A DNA stretch of 64,000 nucleotides from Stenogyne calaminthoides (GCA_037126765.1 JBBCBC010000034.1:19218691-19282690); one strand, 5' to 3'. Positions 21,028 through 33,949 are shown, numbered from the stretch's first letter. Notes: a model not told the origin generated them from the sequence alone. Program-made: numbers and translations.

Positions 21028-21746
21028 TGAATATTGAAGGTATAAATTGTTCTTCTTATCATTGCCAAGCTTTATTCTTCTGATACTTGTTGATGTTTCT
21101 CTTGTCATTGCTTTATTTTTTCATAGTTGGAAGCTTTTGGGGTTATGATTCTAAATATTGGTTACTGTACATATCATGCCCTTCTTAATTCTAGGTCTTA
21201 TCAATTTATAGGTTTATTTGAATGTATCTTTCCATTGCTGCCCTTATGGCTTTCAAGCTATTCGGCCCAACATTATTTGTCTTTTCTGAATTAGCAGGTC
21301 CCTGTGTAGAGTTTTGAATTGCGTCTTCTGAATCCTTGGGATTGTTCTTTGAGCGCACAGGATCCCCTGCCTATCTGCTAATTATCTACTTGAGTGGCAT
21401 TGCAGATAGCGTGATACCAAAATAGTTTTTGATTTTGCGTTTTTTAAAATTGCTTTTCTACAATTTATTGCTTAGTGGTTATTTTTCCGGTGAAGAAATA
21501 CAATTGGTTAATTAGTGTTTCGATGGTCCAAATTAAAATATTGTAAATAGTCTCTATAAAGTGTTTACGATGATCTTAAGCCCATGTTTTTTTCTGCTTT
21601 AGAGTTTTTATATTTGTTTTATTTGGTTGTTTGAGTTCATGAATGCATTTGAATTCATGAAAAATGTAATGGTGATTGGTTGTTTTATATTATTTACTAT
21701 ATCTAATGATATGTTTATTGGTTGTAAAATGCATGTGAATGTGCAG

Positions 21747-21830
21747 AACATGCGTACACCATGATTTTGGAATTGTGGCCTTGGAAATTATGTTTGGGGA
21801 TCATCCAGAGATTTTCTTTCTTCCATATTA
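21747..21830 (+). pseudogene. Captured fragment of a plant receptor kinase
   Basis: A 28-codon stretch reads DFGIVALEIMFGDHPE, close to the kinase subdomain IX-X of leucine-rich-repeat receptor kinases (DVYSFGVVALEVMMGKHP in the family). It follows a potential 3' splice site, tgtgcag, and is followed by a frame ending in LLKR and a stop. No other kinase motif was found nearby, so it is an isolated exon fragment. 21028-21746 shows nothing else recognisable. Confidence 0.55.
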
Positions 21831-21961
21831 TCCACAGAATCTGCTCAAAAGATGATGCTCCACGAGAATCTTGCACATTGTTTTGCGCAAGGAAAGTAGC
21901 ACTAAAATCGTCGCGCCAATGTTTGATCTCATGCTTCCCGATTCAGCTCATGTATGATTAA

Positions 21962-22156
21962 TTAATGCACGACTCTACTTTTGCTTTGTGTTGTTTCAAT
22001 AATCATCATGGATCCTTGAATGCTTCTTTGGATTTCATTTTCAGATTCATGATGGGGTCTCTTGTAATTAAATGTAAAAAACGCATCAAGGTGTTCAAGG
22101 CATGGAAAGTGAGTGTCTTGTGTCCTCCAAAGAGGCTCAAATTTCATGACAATCAA
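21962..22156 (-). pseudogene. Possible fragment of an NLR leucine-rich repeat
   Basis: The minus-strand ORF contains EPLWRTQDTHFPCLEHLDAF, and in a neighbouring frame just upstream LKFLQLD, the pattern of the LRR region of late-blight R1-type NLR proteins (LKFL...W...FPCLEHL). No NB-ARC motif is present. It is short, and the residues after it are not LRR-like, so it may be chance. Confidence 0.3.
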
Positions 22157-23472
22157 GTTGCAAGAATTTGAGGTCAGCAGAATTGCCCTTCAACTGCTTT
22201 CCCACTCTGCTCCTAAAAAGCAAACACCCTAATCGAGAAATTGAAGAAGGGGGTAACGAACCTATCTTCGGCGCAGACACTCCTCCCAATTGAGCTTGGT
22301 GCCATCTAAAGCCAATTTCTTCAGAACCGAGGAAAGCCGAGGTTCTTCGTCAAATAGCATTGTAATGTTTCTCCTTCAAAATTGTCGGGACGACAAAACC
22401 AAAAAGATTAAATGATTGGAGTTTTGTTAGGTGACTAAAATTGTTGAGACCAAATTCATGATTCTTGATTTTTTTATTTTCTTGATTACTGATCCTCTTC
22501 ATGATATATTTTCATATCATTATGAGGCACTTAGTAATTCTATATGATAAAGTATAAGATAGAATATAATTAATTGAAATATATAGAGTATATTCATCTG
22601 AAACCACGATAGTTAAAAATTACAAAATGTTCGCGCAATTACCGAGTTTTTATTAGAGTTGGCCCATTTTTTTACACGGGCTATCCATTTACATGAGTGC
22701 ACGGTACACTTGGGTGCACAAAAGACTCACTTTTTTTTTTAAAGGAGTACATTAAAAATGAGACCGAATGAATTATAGTTATTCCATCCATAATATAGAA
22801 AAATTAGATCATTGTAATTTGTAGCATATAATGAAAGTATTATAAAATAGTAAAATACACATTTTTCATTTCATTCAATTTTCCTACTCCCAAAGCCCTC
22901 AGCCAAAGACAAAGACCCTTAAAATATAAAATATATATGAGGCACACTTGCGTGGGATGGAGCATAATTCGGGTATTAACGTTTTAACACTTTGGAAGGG
23001 TGCCTAAGTCGAACGACTTGTTCGACTCATGGAAAGCACGACCCTGATTGAGACAAACACCACCTCTGGTTTTTTAGTCTTTAATTCAAATCTTGCTTGA
23101 AAATGGGCCTAAAATGTGCTTAAATAATTTTAGAAGAACTACTACGGTAATTCATATGAACTAATACTATAATTCTTATGAACTAATTAATATCTTTCAT
23201 TATATATTGTACTTTATGTAAACTAAATAGCTTCACAATTTATAATTTTTTCCTTATTTTAAAAGTTTGAAACTATTTTGAAAGTGATTATTGTTAAAGC
23301 CTGAAGAAGTAAACTACATGACCACCTCTCGTAAATAAAAATATATAAACTATATGATAGCCATTTAACGTTCACCACCTTATAATACACTTTTAAAGCT
23401 TGGCTCGAGCTCGATAAGTAAGATAAAATAATTAAGTGTAAATATATGAAATTACTCGAGCTCAACTCAATT
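22157..23472. other. CACTA interior without identified gene
   Basis: 22180-22370 is GC-richer than its surroundings (cggcgcagacactcctcccaa) and may belong to the same captured fragment as 21962-22156. The rest is AT-rich. No RNA gene or regulatory element identified. Confidence 0.3.
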
Positions 23473-23766
23473 AAGGGGGTGTTTTAGAAAATTATAAGTG
23501 ATTATAATCACATAAAATTGTGTGCAGAAGCAATTTGAAGTATTTTATTTCTCGTTTATTATATTAAACGAGCTCTCAAAAGCTATAAGCATGTGCTTTT
23601 GGTAGCTTATAAGCCATTTTTTTAATATTAATTTTTTTTTTTGGTATCAACTTCTTTTAAATTTTTTTAAAAAACTTTATCAACTTCTACTAAAAAGTAA
23701 TTTTCCCATAATCACTAATTTAATCAATTCTTTAAGAGTATAATATTTGTAAACGTCCCTTAATTA
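23473..23766. mobile_element. hAT-like MITE
   Basis: Begins AAGGGGGTGTTTTAG and ends AAACGTCCCTT, with inner paired segments attataagtgattata and agcttataagcc, a layout common to plant non-autonomous hAT elements. The target duplication is not clear (aatta on both sides at best). Confidence 0.5.
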
Positions 23767-24384
23767 TTAAACAAGCTCAAACATGATGTACAAAGCACAA
23801 TAATATATCAAACAAGTTGGAACAACACCTATTCGACTCAACTCGAATAAAATTAGTTGCGGTGAATTATTTAATAGTACATTATGCAATTCAAGTACAT
23901 CTTTAAACATGCTACTAGTTTTATTGAAACATTCAACATATACACACTAAAACATGCAACTTGTGTCATTAAAAATAAATAACACTTTTTTTGCATAAAT
24001 ATATTACATATTTTAATAAAATAAATTACATATATCATACACTCAAAATTCATTATATAAAGTACTAACCCCATTAATTATTATGAACTAATAAAATTTG
24101 AGAGGCAAAAAAAATTTTAGGCGGGTCCTTAAAATTTTTAAGCTATACTATTTAAAAATAAAAATTCATTTACATACATACAATCACCATATATATACCA
24201 ACTTACCATATATATCAAATTAAAAATTTTGACTAATGAAATTTGAGAGCCAAAATGCGTATGGCCGCGGGTACTAAAAAATTTATTTTCATTTGAATAG
24301 TGAATTGGAATCAAGAAAACTAGGGAATGATATGATACACACTTAAATAAGCGAATCATACGCTCAGTCAATAACAACCTTCTC

Positions 24385-24391
24385 TATAAAA
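24385..24391 (+). promoter_or_regulatory. TATA box of the TnpA-like gene
   Basis: TATAAAA, followed 25-35 bp later by the start of a CT-rich leader (ccttcgctccaattctctcc). It precedes the coding exons by about 1.6 kb, the distance being taken up by a probable 5' UTR intron. Confidence 0.5.
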
Positions 24392-24414
24392 CACCTTCAC
24401 TATAATATACCTTC

Positions 24415-24620
24415 GCTCCAATTCTCTCCATATCTCGACAAACCGACGCTCCAATTCTCTCCATATCTACCTTCACTCCAATTCTCTCCATATCTCGACA
24501 AACCGGCGCTCCAATTCTCGGCAAACCGATGACTCGTCTTCTTCAATAACCGACGAATTGCGTGTTTTTTCAATAACCGACGACTCGTCTTCTCGGCAAA
24601 CCGACGAATTGCGTGTTTTT
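24415..24620 (+). repeat. Tandem repeats in the TnpA leader
   Basis: Repeated caattctctccatatct(cgacaaaccg) units (about 24417-24520) run into repeats of cgacgaattgcgtgttttttc and cgacgactcgtcttct (24525-24620). Several minus-strand ORFs over it (GENWSEGRYGENWS-type) are products of the repeat and not genes. Confidence 0.6.
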
Positions 24621-25964
24621 TCAATTGGGAATCTGCAATCCGGGCACTTCAATTGTGTGGATCAACGACGATTCTCTTCAATTGTCTCTTCTCATCAACG
24701 TTTTAGGGTAATTATTCAATTGTGTATTTATTTCCTGATTTGGGAGTACGATCAACAGTTTTTGGGTTTTATTATGATGATTTGATTGCTTTCTGATTAA
24801 TGCGTTTTTGCCTTACTAGATTACATATGGGTGAATTAATTTTTGTATGGATTACGTTTACATATGGGTGAATTAATTTTTTGTATGGGTGGATTTTTTG
24901 AAAGCGGATCTTATTATTTTTCAATTTGCTTTTGATATGGCTTCGGTGTATCTTTGACATCTTTGCCTTCACCGATTTTTTGTATTAGATTGGATCAATT
25001 TTTTGTGGTGGGTGTGTTAAAAATTAGGTGTTTAATTTGTTATTCCCAATTCCCAGTGTTCTTGAATGAAATATCGTAATTCAGAAACAGAGCTGGTTTT
25101 AACTACTTAATTTGACGAGACCAGCTCCGATGTTATATGCGGAGTCAGCTAAATGAGAACAAGGTATGCCAAACAACTCCCGTACTAAATAAGGGTTGTT
25201 TGGTTCGATAACTTTTCTTTAGGACCAACTATTGTAGCTATACTGCTATATGATAGAACTGATAAAAAAACTGGCGATTGTTAAAGCACAACTGATAGTT
25301 GGGATCTATTCTTGTGTTACATTATATTCTTTCTTCTTTGATGTGTAGTTCTTTGTGGGGTCTCATCCTCATTATTTCTTGTATTTTGTTTTTTGGAAAT
25401 TTTTATAGGTAAGATGTAAGATGTTTATGTTAAAGTTATACATATATACTTTTGACAGATATTAAATTTAATTGGTGTTTTTTACATGACGTTTCTTGTA
25501 TGTTTACCAGGAACCAGTGAATCTTGTTTTTTCATATTTCCAGTATACTCTAACCTCATTGGGTTTCGTTTTTCAGAAACAGTGGAATACATTTTTTCAG
25601 CACACAATAAGATATATGCCTGTGTTTTTCATTATTTACTAATCTCTATAGAAGTTTAGCATTAAAACAGAGCATCCTAGTGAAGAGCTATATATTATAC
25701 TGGTGCAAGGGTACTAAGAGAACCCCTTAATAAAGGTTATGAATATGGTAGTTTAGGTTATATGTTAATTGGTGGTTTTCTGTAATATTTTTTAAATGAG
25801 ACAGAGCTTTTACAGACTCATATTTCATCTATTTAAATGTAATTCTGTTTTTGTATGTTTTGACCGAGTCTTATTTACATTCATTGCTCATTTTGCTAAT
25901 CCAAGATTGCAATATCATTAAACTTTGTGATATTGTCATTGTTTTGTTCTTCCAGATTTTTCAT

Positions 25965-28365
25965 ATGGCTCCCGGAGGTCCATCAAACTTGAAACGAAAA
26001 CACAATTTTGTTTCTATAACAGATCTTAAGGGACAACTTAATAGGGGAAAAGGGATAGGAGGTCAAAATGATACACGAACTCAAAAATCGAAAGGAGATG
26101 CAAATGCAAATAATCTGAACACCAGAAGCTATCCCACTTTGTCAAATTTAGCACCTCAGTCTTCCGAAATACCCGAAGATGAAACCTCTCGAATGCCATC
26201 CGTGGAGAGCATTCAGCATGCATCAAGTGAAGATCTTTCTTTACACGCAATGATGAGTAAAATTATTTTTAGGTGTTCTTGAGTATCTAATTTCATAATT
26301 ATGTACATAAAATTATAAATTGTAACATACATTTATTATTCACGTGTAGCTGTTGGTTCCAAAAAAATGACTCGAGGCAAAACAACTGGAAAAGGATTAT
26401 TGAAATATTTTAATACTAATGGGAAGATGAAGATTAACGTGGATACATCAATAGGCAGACCTATTAATGCGGACGAGTCAGCAAAATTTGCTACTCAAAT
26501 TGGTTTAGTAATGCGGGATGTTCTTCCTGTACCCAAAAAATGGAAAGATTTGGACGAGGGCAGTGGATTGACTCCAGGGTTTGACCATCTCAAGGTGTGG
26601 GTTACCAAAATTAATGTGTTGTATATATTTTTTAACACTTCTTATAATCTAATGTGCATGTTTTTATGTGTGTTTGTAGATGCACATGGATGTGAATATG
26701 GATAAACAGGGCGTGAAACGAAGTGTGATCGAGCGGATGAAAATCACTTCTAGACAAAAGCGTTACCATTTGCATCAACACTTTCGTCAGTATGCAACTT
26801 TGGAAGAGGCTAAGAATAACAAGCCAAAGTCTGGTCCCGACGATGAAAACTTGGAAGACACAGTGATTATTTTTTGCATCACCGAAATTCAAGGTAATAA
26901 TGCTATAAATTCATAATGGTCGTGATTTTTTCGATTGCCAAATTCTGATTTGTAATTTTACAATTCTAATTCTCTTGTAGCGTCGTAGTGAGGTAAATAA
27001 AAGCAACCGCCAGAAATTGAAATGCAAACATGTTGTCGGAAGAAAAGCTTTTACGGTTCGATCGCATGAAATTGTGAGTATATAATTATGCACTTATATG
27101 CTAGGTTTAAAATTTCTTTCATGTGTTGATATTTCCTTACTAGTTCAGTTGTACTATTCTTGCAAAAGATATACTACAGTTTTAGGGAATTAGCAGTGGC
27201 ACATTACAAATGTGTTGCCCTTTGATGGTGGACTGTTTTAATTTCTTTGCAATATGGAGCATTTTGCGATGAGGGATTGTACCAATTTCATGTTGTGTTG
27301 TTTCGATTTGTTGGACAATCATTTTTTTTTTTTTTTATAGGTTTTACGTGTAGTGATTTTTTGGGAGTTGTTAAGTAAAGAATGAGTTACTCAATGTGTT
27401 GCTTTCTATTTTTTTTTGGGCTCTTTGGATTTTTGTTTGTATTTTACTTTTGGACTTGTAGTTTCATATAACTTTGATCTTTTGTTTTATGTTTCTTTAT
27501 CATTTTTCTTATAATAAAGCATAGTAAAACTGATCTGTGGATTTAGCAAACTTTCATAACCCAATTACCCTTAAAGATAATTACATAATCATCAGTTGAG
27601 TATATATATAAACACCAAATCTTCCCTCAAGTTGCATCCACCTTAGTAACATTTCTTGACATCTTACACCTATGAATGAGAACTTGTGAGGAAACTATTA
27701 TCTAATCAGATTTAGATCGGGGATAAATGTATTGCAACCTTTTGTTTTACTTAATCTTTGATTTGATGATGAGTTTTAGATCGTGGAGTAATTGTTTTTT
27801 CTTATAGTCTCGTCTTGAAGTTAGTTTGGAGAACCATGCATTTAATTCACTTGTATAAGGATACTCACAGTACAAAGAATGATGGATGAAAATCAAATGA
27901 GGCGAAGAAGAATTGGGTAAGTTGTGTAGACATATTTATGATATTTAGTTATGTTACAAATTTTGATGTTAATTTACTTCTATTTTATTCTTTATTATTA
28001 GGACATGATGATGAAAAAAAAAAAACGAGTATATTGAGCTTGGAATTGAGAAGACTGAAGAAGAGATAGTCCTTGAAGTGTTGGGTCATGGGTCAGGATA
28101 CAGAAAAGGTCTTGGTTACGGTCCACAGCCTCCAAGTAAACGCAGCTCGTTGCACGATACCTCTAGTGAATATAAAGATGAGCTAGAAGAAACAATAGAA
28201 GAGTTGCAGGAGTCTAAAGCTAAGGTGGAAGAACTTCAAACACAAGTAACTGATTTGAAAGACGAGCTAGCTGCGCAAAATGCAAATATCACAGCACAAC
28301 TCTCCAAGCAAGGTGCAGCTCTCAACAAACTAATGGCTATGTTCAACGATGAAGAGATGGAATGA
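25965..28365 (+). CDS. CACTA TnpA-like protein, multi-exon (Transposase_24 type)
   Basis: Likely exons: a non-coding first exon about 24415-24708 (donor GTAATT), then 25956-26256, 26350-26594, 26680-26893, 26981-27073, 27871-27916 and 28002-28365, all with GT-AG borders. The start at 25965 (MAPGGPSNLKRKHN) is 10 bp after the splice acceptor ttccag. The protein has KINVDTSIGRPINADESAKF, RMKITSRQKRYHLHQHFRQY, RRSEVNKSNRQKLKCKH and VLGHGSGYRKGLGYGP, in the order of the plant En/Spm Transposase_24 (PF03004) family, then a coiled coil of ~60 residues (ELEETIEELQESKAKVEELQ). TnpA proteins bind the subterminal repeats and bring the ends together. The exon joins are inferred, and the downstream exons need cDNA support. 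Homopolymer A12 at 28013 may shift the frame. Confidence 0.65.
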
Positions 28366-29795
28366 TAAATGTTAGCTTCTATTCTTCTATATCTATTTAT
28401 ATAATGTGTATGCCTGCTCCCCAAAACTTGTATGTGAATCATCCATATGTTTATATCTTAGTTTTGCTAAAATCTGGTTTGTCAATGGAGTATGGTCTGA
28501 CATATTTACATATATATAAGCTGTTGCAATAATGGGTGGTGCAAATTTATTAAATTGATGGTATTGTTTGATTGAGATGAGTTTTGATTGGCTTTATGGT
28601 TTTTAATTGTAATCTTATTATTTTATGTTTTTTTGGGGTTTCCGTGAGAGATTACAGTTGCTTTTGTTTGTGATTTTGGATGTTGTAGTTTTGTATTCTT
28701 TATATTATTGATAGTGTGAATCTTTGGTGGTATCGGTTAGGTTTGTTTGAAAAACGAAGGTTTTCTTTGAATCGATTTTGGATATGAATCTGATTGATGA
28801 ATTTTCATTAAAAATCTTGATGAGCTTTAATTTTCCTTTATTGTAGATCGATTGCATGTGCTTCACTGCTTCATGTTTTTTAAAATTAGGTTGTACTATA
28901 TTGCCTGTTAGAATATCTGTTGAAGGCACCAACCTTTTGTCCATACAATTTTATGTTTACCTTCTGAGCAATTTAAAAGCCTAGTCTTATTAATTGAGAG
29001 GATGTGAATCATCTTGTTTCCTTCTCGAGCAATTTACACCTTTACCATAGGTGTCTACATGTATTTTTTACGTGAATCGGTTGGAAGAGTATACCCGTAG
29101 TTCGATGCTATAATATGTATAGTTATGCGTGTATAAAAGTGTTTAGAAGGATAGAGTGTCTACAATAGATGCAATTCTTTGGTCCTTTTTAACAAAGACG
29201 GATTTTGGGAAATAGAAAAGGGTTATGTAATGTTGATAAACCATCATAATGTTGCCAGGGTTGAATTTTTTATTTAACATGACATTTTCGGATTAGTTCT
29301 TAGCCAACATTAGTATTTCTACTGAGGATAATATTACTTACAACCATGTTCTTGATTTCTGTTCACTCTTAAAGACAATTTTTTCCGGACTTGTCAAGAA
29401 TTTGTTCTAGTGTGTGACTTTTTGCGAGATAATATGCTCGGTCATTCTCGGGTAGTGAAAAGAAAACAAATTTAAATTATCTGTATGCTTAAATATGCAT
29501 CAGCGTGTTAAATTTTTAAGAAATTTAACTTTATCCTTACTAGTTACAATATTTATTGAACTCTGTTTCTAAAAGAAACTATAATGATGAGATGGGGAAG
29601 AATGTGGAAATAAAAAGATAATGAAGTAGGATTAGCTTCTGTCAGTGTAATGCCTCTGATAAACTGGAGCTAGTAAGTAGGGATTTTTTTATATCTATGA
29701 AAGTCCTAACCATAGAGATCAATTATTAATTGGAAATGATTTTAAATAAGTTTTTCACAGTTAATTTATTCAGTCTGTTTGGTTATTACATGCAG
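28366..29795. other. CACTA interior downstream of the TnpA-like gene
   Basis: AT-rich, probably the 3' UTR and spacer. No gene, RNA or structured repeat recognised. Confidence 0.4.
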
Positions 29796-29911
29796 TTTTT
29801 CAACAAGAGCGCGAGGTTTCCTGAATTCATACGAATTGCTGATCTGCAAGACCCCGAGAAAGGTTACGTGGTTGACGACAGCTACTCTCTGAAAATTGAA
29901 ACCTCCATCAC
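29796..29911 (+). pseudogene. Captured exon of a MATH (TRAF-like) domain protein
   Basis: After a splice-acceptor-like tacatgcag the frame reads FFNKSARFPEFIRIADLQDP then EKGYVVDDSYSLKIETSI. This matches the C-terminal strand region of plant MATH domains (F..F..L..L.DP..GYLVNDTC..E.EV.V). Only this one exon is present, and the downstream frame ends in a stop after CLFC. An isolated gene fragment taken up by the CACTA element. Confidence 0.6.
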
Positions 29912-30280
29912 ATGTTTATTTTGCTAACTCTGAAACCTTTTACTTTTGCAACTTAATTTGGATGTGTATCTTTTATCTTATGCTGACTTATCTAGACTAC
30001 TAGGATGTGATTTAATGAAACTAGAATTGCGCTTTTGCAGTTAATTTACCTTTCTTTGAACTAGAAGAATATACTATCCGCATTTTCAAAAGACTTAATA
30101 TTACTTGTGATAAGCTCCTACTCTTCCAATCCTTCATTTTTTTTTTTTTTGTTTTGTTGTGATGTTTTTTCTATTACATTTAGTAATTGAAATTAGTTTA
30201 TCATGGCTATTTGTATGATCACTTATTACTTTAATATATAAAATTCAAATAATTCTTTAATAAATTTAATCATTTCTAGA

Positions 30281-31167
30281 TTGTCACCATAGTTTTTTTA
30301 ATGACAATTATCATCTTCGTCACTAAACAATATTTTATTATGACAAAAAAAATTTGTCACTATTTTCACATTTTTTTTAACGATGCAAAATATTTGTCAC
30401 TAGATACTAATTAGTAATGACGATATATGTTGTCACTATACCATAGTTTTTTTAATGACAATTATCATCTTCGTCACTAGACAATATTTTATTATGTCAC
30501 TATTTTCACATTTTTTTAACGACGCAAATTATTTGGTCACTATAGCCTACATTTTTGTGACGAATTGTGTTGTCACTATATAATAAAATATTCGTCGCTC
30601 TTGTGTAATTCTTTCTTGACGAAAATTTTGAAAAAATGACAAAATTTATGTTGTCACCGTAGCTAAACTTTTTAGTGATGGTTATTGTATTCGCTCACTA
30701 AATATTATATTATACCGACAAAAATAATTTGTCACCATTTCTCCATCATTTTGTGACAATAGAACTTTTGTCACGAAATGTAACTTATTGGTGACAACTT
30801 ATTTCGTCATTATACATGTACAGAAATAGTGACAATCATTATTTCGTCACGACAAAAATTAAATTGTCATGTAAAGATAAACTTTTAGTGACGAAACACC
30901 ATATTCAATGACGAAATTTGAAGCCAAATGTGACGTTTTTATTTGTCACTATATAGATGGAATGATATAGTGATTTATGACCTTTAAGCGTCATCAAAAG
31001 ATAACTTTATATGACGAATTTAAATAATGTCGCATTTACCTAATATGACGCACTATAGGTGACGTTCTTTGTGACGAAAAAATTTCGTCATCAAACACCT
31101 TTTGTGACGAAAAATGATGATTTTATGACAAAATTTGTCGTCATGAAATGTGCGATTTCCTGTAGTG
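30281..31167. repeat. Right subterminal and terminal repeats of the CACTA element
   Basis: Arrays of TTCGTCAC, GTGACGAAA and TTGTCACTA motifs, including a direct repeat of about 100 bp (ccatagtttttttaatgaca at 30288 and 30442). The outermost 30 bp match the left end. Confidence 0.85.
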
Positions 31168-31170
31168 CCT

Positions 31171-31396
31171 CTCTGTTGTCGGTGACACAAAAACCCCCAT
31201 CTCGCATAGTCTTCGATTTCGCCGGCTGACGTACCCAGTGACAACGAGAAAAAGATCACACTCAATAGGTGCGTATCCCACAAAATCCCCATCTTGCATT
31301 TTTTATTTTTTGTTTTCATGAAGATTAGTAACTTCAATTTCAAATAGCAAGATTTGGAAAGATTCTCTTGTGAAAGTAACAACTGTGTTTTCTTAT
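31171..31396 (+). other. Sequence flanking the CACTA element on the right
   Basis: CT-rich sequence (cccccatctcgcatagtctt) that continues the style of the left flank at 13980-14107. The ORF on the other strand (31053-31382) extends over the CACTA terminus and is not real. Confidence 0.3.
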
Positions 31397-33949
31397 TGTA
31401 ATGCCCCGAATCCGGAATGAAGCTTTTATCGCTTTAACACTCTAGGTTCGAATTGTCACTTAGTAACCAAAAACCCGAAATAAAAAAAAAATCTTTTTAA
31501 AGTAATGCACCGAGTAAAAGATATAAGTTTTCACAGTTAATAATGATTTATAAAACACGAAAAAGTGTGGGCCCATTTATTTAAAATTAGATGATAACAT
31601 TATAGTGAAAACAGTCATTTATAAGATAACATACATTTTAAATCATCGAGCAACTTTTAAAGAGTTTGTTGCTCGGCATATGAATAAATTCACCCAACAT
31701 ACTGGCGAAGCATTTATTTTAGAGAAGTTCGATATGAGTGTAAATATATCTATATATGCATCAAATTTATTAAAGCTTGGGGAACTCTGTGTCATCCTTG
31801 CTACTGCTCTGGTCCCTCGAAGTCGAAACCTGAAATGGTATTAAAAAGGGGGGGCGTGAGCTACTTCTCACGTATGGGCATCCTGCACGCTGTTATACAG
31901 ATCGACAGTACACCGAAATATAATTATCTTGGTATTTTATTTAAGAATTGTTCATATGCTTTTGCGTAGATGATTGTGTAGGTTCGTACGGAGTCTTTGT
32001 GTAGACTCGTTCGTAACTTGGTGTCTTATGGTAATCTTATTAGTAGCTTAATTTCATAAACATCGATAATATTCATAAGATATCATCCATCATGATCATT
32101 TGATCATAAACATTTCATTTAGATCCTTAGATTCATGTTAGGACACTAGTTGCTCCGACCACATGCAATCCCCTTGTCGCTTCCAACCTACATCGCATGA
32201 TAATTATCATGTGGGACACTGGTAATAGCTACCGCGTGCAATCCCCTCTTACATCTTCCCACCTCCTTCGTGAAATCGCATATTATGTATCTCGTAAGAT
32301 ACATATCATACCATTCATAAGCTTGCGTCTTTAATTAATTGTTTTCTTGTGTTCTTTAGTTATAGATTTGTGTTTGTTTAGTTCAGTTCGGAATACACCA
32401 ACAATCCATATAACTTTCAAGGCAATACAGTAATGACATCCACCTCGTTAACTTTAAGAAAAGTTATAAGACTTGGAAGTGGTTTGGAGAGTTCGAGCGT
32501 GGTAGTGATCGTCCGAGTATTTGTTTGAGCAGCACTTTACCTAGTACAATATATTCAGGTTCGCGTCATTTATTGATTGAAGTAATTTTATTCGTAAGTC
32601 TAACGAGAACGTTGAGCTCTTTTCTTAGGGTTTTATCCACTCGAATATTTATTGAATTCCTACAAGAAATGGCTATTTAGAGTTTATTAATTAAATTCCT
32701 AAAATTATTTCTCGAAAAGATTTTAAAGGACTCTAAGTTTCGAGGCACAAAGAAGAATGAAACACATAAGTTTTTGTGGAGATAAAATTATCCAAAATCA
32801 TAATATTAACTAATAAGCCTCCTAAAAGTTTAAGTACTTATTTTTGACATTTTTTGGAAAGTTAGTCTCCCAAAACTGTGTGATTTTCTTTCATTTTTGC
32901 GAGCTGTTTCCCGTCGATTCTTTAATCCGATCGAGGTGAAACTTAGGGATTTTAAATTTTGTAATCTAAAATTTACTGGCATGAAAAATCATTTGGAAAT
33001 AACGAACGGAAGTTGGTTAAAAGTTTCATGAAAGTCAGGTGTTTGAAACACATTTCTTGTTCAAAGAAAAACACCGAGTTTTTGTCCTACATTTAGAACG
33101 TACATAACTTTTTACATGATTAACGAAATGACTCAAATTTTTATATTTAGAAACTAAAGTATGTAGAGAATATGACCCTTTTTGTTTCAGTTCAAAAGAA
33201 ACTTTTTACAGAAAGTTATAGACGAGTGAAGTTACCTCACTCATACTAAAATTACAGAATTTTTCCAGCACGTCACACTTTTCGAAATATATATCTCCGA
33301 TTCTACGCAATGAAAAATTACAAGATTTTATAAGAATACAGTAGACTCAATGAATTTTAACTTGCCACTAGTTATATCTCAAAATGATTTATAGAACTCG
33401 AGATATGAGTTTTTAAAGTAATTATACTGAAATTTCGAGTAGCAGTTTTTCTGGAAATTCCAATTTTCGAGCGACCATGTTTAAATGTAAAAACGAGCAA
33501 CGTAACGACACCAAAATTGAGTACCGTAACTACGATCACATATTACACATATAAGGGAGCATAAAGGTGTTTTAAAACACAAAACTCCAGTACCACAGGG
33601 TACTCGACGGCGTAGCCGAAAATCAGTCGAAAATAGTTTTGACGTTTCAACTTGACATATTTGAGCGTAAATTTTGGCAGCATAACGGTACAATTTTTTA
33701 AAACAAAAAAACACGAGCATGAAGTATGTACTTCAAACAACATGTACGAGTTCTAATTTAGCAATTTTCAACACGTTTGAACACCGAAATTCTACACCGA
33801 AGATCACACAAGCACCAAGTTCGAGTTTTGTTCAGAGGTTACCTCTGTTGTCCTTCTCCTCTGTTTTCTGCTACCAGGTTAGAACAGCTCGGTTCCTAAA
33901 AGCTTGGAGAAGATGATCTTGGCTTGATTTAAAGGAAAAGAGTTGGAAT
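31397..33949 (+). repeat. Long LTR-like sequence starting TGTAATGCCCCGAA
   Basis: TGTAATGCCCCGAATCC is the usual start of Tekay-type chromovirus LTRs, and the body contains a G-rich stretch (aagggggggcgtgagctact, 31844 on) of the kind found in those LTRs. No pol or gag ORF occurs in the stretch. The end was not found, and the whole region to the next element is given. The ORFs at 31605-31844 and 33481-33916 show no domain. Confidence 0.4.

Larger units (their letters stand above)
14108..31167. mobile_element. Complete CACTA (En/Spm) transposon, 17,060 bp
   Basis: Left end CACTACAAGAAATCGCACAT and right end GAAATCGCACATTTC-type sequence in reverse (gaaatgtgcgatttcctgtagtg), with one mismatch, flanked by the 3-bp duplication CCT (14105-14107 and 31168-31170). 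About 700-900 bp of subterminal GTGACGAA/TTCGTCAC repeats lie inside both ends. It contains a TnpD-type transposase gene, a TnpA-type gene, host-gene fragments and smaller insertions. The transposase is broken, so movement would need enzyme in trans; clean termini and target duplication suggest it could still be a substrate. Confidence 0.92.

Noticed and set aside
24400..24624. 74-codon minus ORF with GENWSEG repeats
   Set aside because: Translation of a short tandem repeat in the TnpA leader; no independent support.
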